This document shows positions 63,464 to 64,000 of a stretch of DNA of 64,000 nucleotides, in pieces; position 1 is the first letter of the stretch; the number at the start of each line of letters is the position of its first letter. The notes beneath the pieces are model-generated. The model was not told where the DNA came from. It searched no databases and saw only the letters and a program-made list of their open reading frames with translations. The stretch comes from Thermaerobacter sp. PB12/4term. GTDB lineage: Bacteria > Bacillota > Sulfobacillia > Thermaerobacterales > Thermaerobacteraceae. The position numbers and the translations under genes are program-made. The stretch spans positions 2,542,001-2,606,000 of the forward strand of contig NZ_CP048407.1 in the NCBI RefSeq assembly GCF_003403315.2, written 5' to 3'.

Positions 63464-63643
63464 CTAGCGGCTCCGCCGGCGACGGCGGGCGGCATCGCTC
63501 TTCTTCTTCCTGCGCACGCTGGGCTTGTCGTAGTGCTCGCGCCGGCGCACCTCGCCGAGAATGCCGGCTTTGCGCAAAGCCTGGCGGAACCGGCGCAGGG
63601 CGTCGTCCAGGGTTTCGTTTTCCCGGCGCTTGATCTCGGCCAC
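63464..63643 (-). CDS. rpsU: 30S ribosomal protein S21
   Basis: This basic 59-residue protein ([20 protein letters not shown], then [20 protein letters not shown], ending in an Arg-rich tail) is typical S21, involved in initiation on the 30S subunit. The start is GTG 63643 behind AAGGAGGG; the apparent longer frame upstream is not coding. The order hinT-rpsU-yqeY is conserved in many Firmicutes. Confidence 0.97.
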   Translation of the reverse strand: MAEIKRRENETLDDALRRFRQALRKAGILGEVRRREHYDKPSVRRKKKSDAARRRRRSR

Positions 63644-63701
63644 CCCGGATCCCTCCTTCCCAGCCACGACCTCCGGCCACCGGGGTGGCCGCAGGGAGCC
63701 A

Positions 63702-64000
63702 TCAGCCGGGTGGCCACTGCAGGGTGCGACCGCCCAGCACGTGGTAGTGCACGTGGAAGACGGTCTGCAGGGCATCGCGCCCGGTGTTGACCACCACCCG
63801 GTACCCGCTCTCGGCCACGCCCACCCGGCGGGCCACCTCGGGGATCACCCGCTGCAGGTGCCCGAGCACGGGGACGTCGTCGTCCCCCGCCTCGTTCAGG
63901 GAGGCGATGTGCCGCTTGGGGATCACCAGGACGTGTTGCGGCGCCTGGGGGTTAATGTCCCGGAAGGCGAGGACGTGCTCGTCTTCGTAGACCTTGTCGG
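63702..64000 (-). CDS. hinT: HIT family hydrolase (HinT-like), N terminus beyond window
   Basis: The visible 99 codons contain [20 protein letters not shown] and the histidine triad HVHYHVLGG near the C terminus. HIT proteins hydrolyse purine nucleoside phosphoramidates and similar compounds. Only about the first 10-15 residues are missing, since the family is about 115 residues. It is the first visible gene of the rpsU-yqeY block. Confidence 0.93.
   Translation of the reverse strand, partial: DKVYEDEHVLAFRDINPQAPQHVLVIPKRHIASLNEAGDDDVPVLGHLQRVIPEVARRVGVAESGYRVVVNTGRDALQTVFHVHYHVLGGRTLQWPPG

Overview
The window comes from a GC-rich, probably thermophilic, spore-forming member of the Firmicutes. 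It most resembles Thermaerobacter and its relatives. That assignment is inferred from four things: the GC-rich, Ala/Gly/Pro-rich coding style; many GTG and TTG starts behind strong GGAGG-type ribosome binding sites; a Bacillus/Clostridia-type gene block with sporulation genes (yqfC, yqfD) and a glycine T-box; and the CRISPR repeat type. No rRNA or tRNA gene was seen, and almost all intergenic space is short.

Layout. (1) 1-8270, minus strand: an aerobic phenylacetate degradation cluster, paaR-paaA-paaB-paaC-paaD-paaG-paaH-thiolase, with the thiolase cut by the window edge. The epoxidase subunits A, B, C and D make the ring epoxide, PaaG isomerises it, and PaaH and the thiolase finish the beta-oxidation-like steps. 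A TetR repressor gene with an excellent PaaR-type operator heads the cluster. (2) 8684-11225: a DUF2325 protein, a dead MFS gene and a saccharopine-dehydrogenase-like oxidoreductase. (3) 11574-21681: one very large CRISPR array of 68 repeats with its leader on the left and a decayed end on the right. Two independent transposition events split it: an IS1634-like element, and an IS21-like element that itself carries an IS110-like element. No cas gene is present in the window. (4) 21781-26951, minus strand: an ABC exporter, a DUF420 membrane protein and a LytS/LytR-type two-component system. (5) 27200-38943: a mixed segment with ilvE behind a clear promoter and a Crp/Rex-like palindrome, corA, EthD and DUF5946 proteins, a sugar ABC permease remnant abutting a GH125-like glycosidase, bshB1, a small sigma-like protein, and two sodium/proton-type antiporters. 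(6) 38998-64000, minus strand: the conserved hinT-rpsU-yqeY-nfeD-floA-yqfC-yqfD-phoH-pgpH-ybeY-dgkA-era-recO-glyQ-glyS-ppsR-ppdK housekeeping block, with DUF3048, mgtE and DUF4342 genes interpolated.

The most unusual material is in the CRISPR region. Two spacers match the same foreign sequence on opposite strands. Both transposons landed in overlapping bases of the repeat. The nested IS110 element has a non-coding end of the right size for a bridge RNA, and it shares an 8-base match with its insertion junction. A second theme is the frequent insertion of long Gly/Ala/Pro-rich linkers into otherwise ordinary enzymes.
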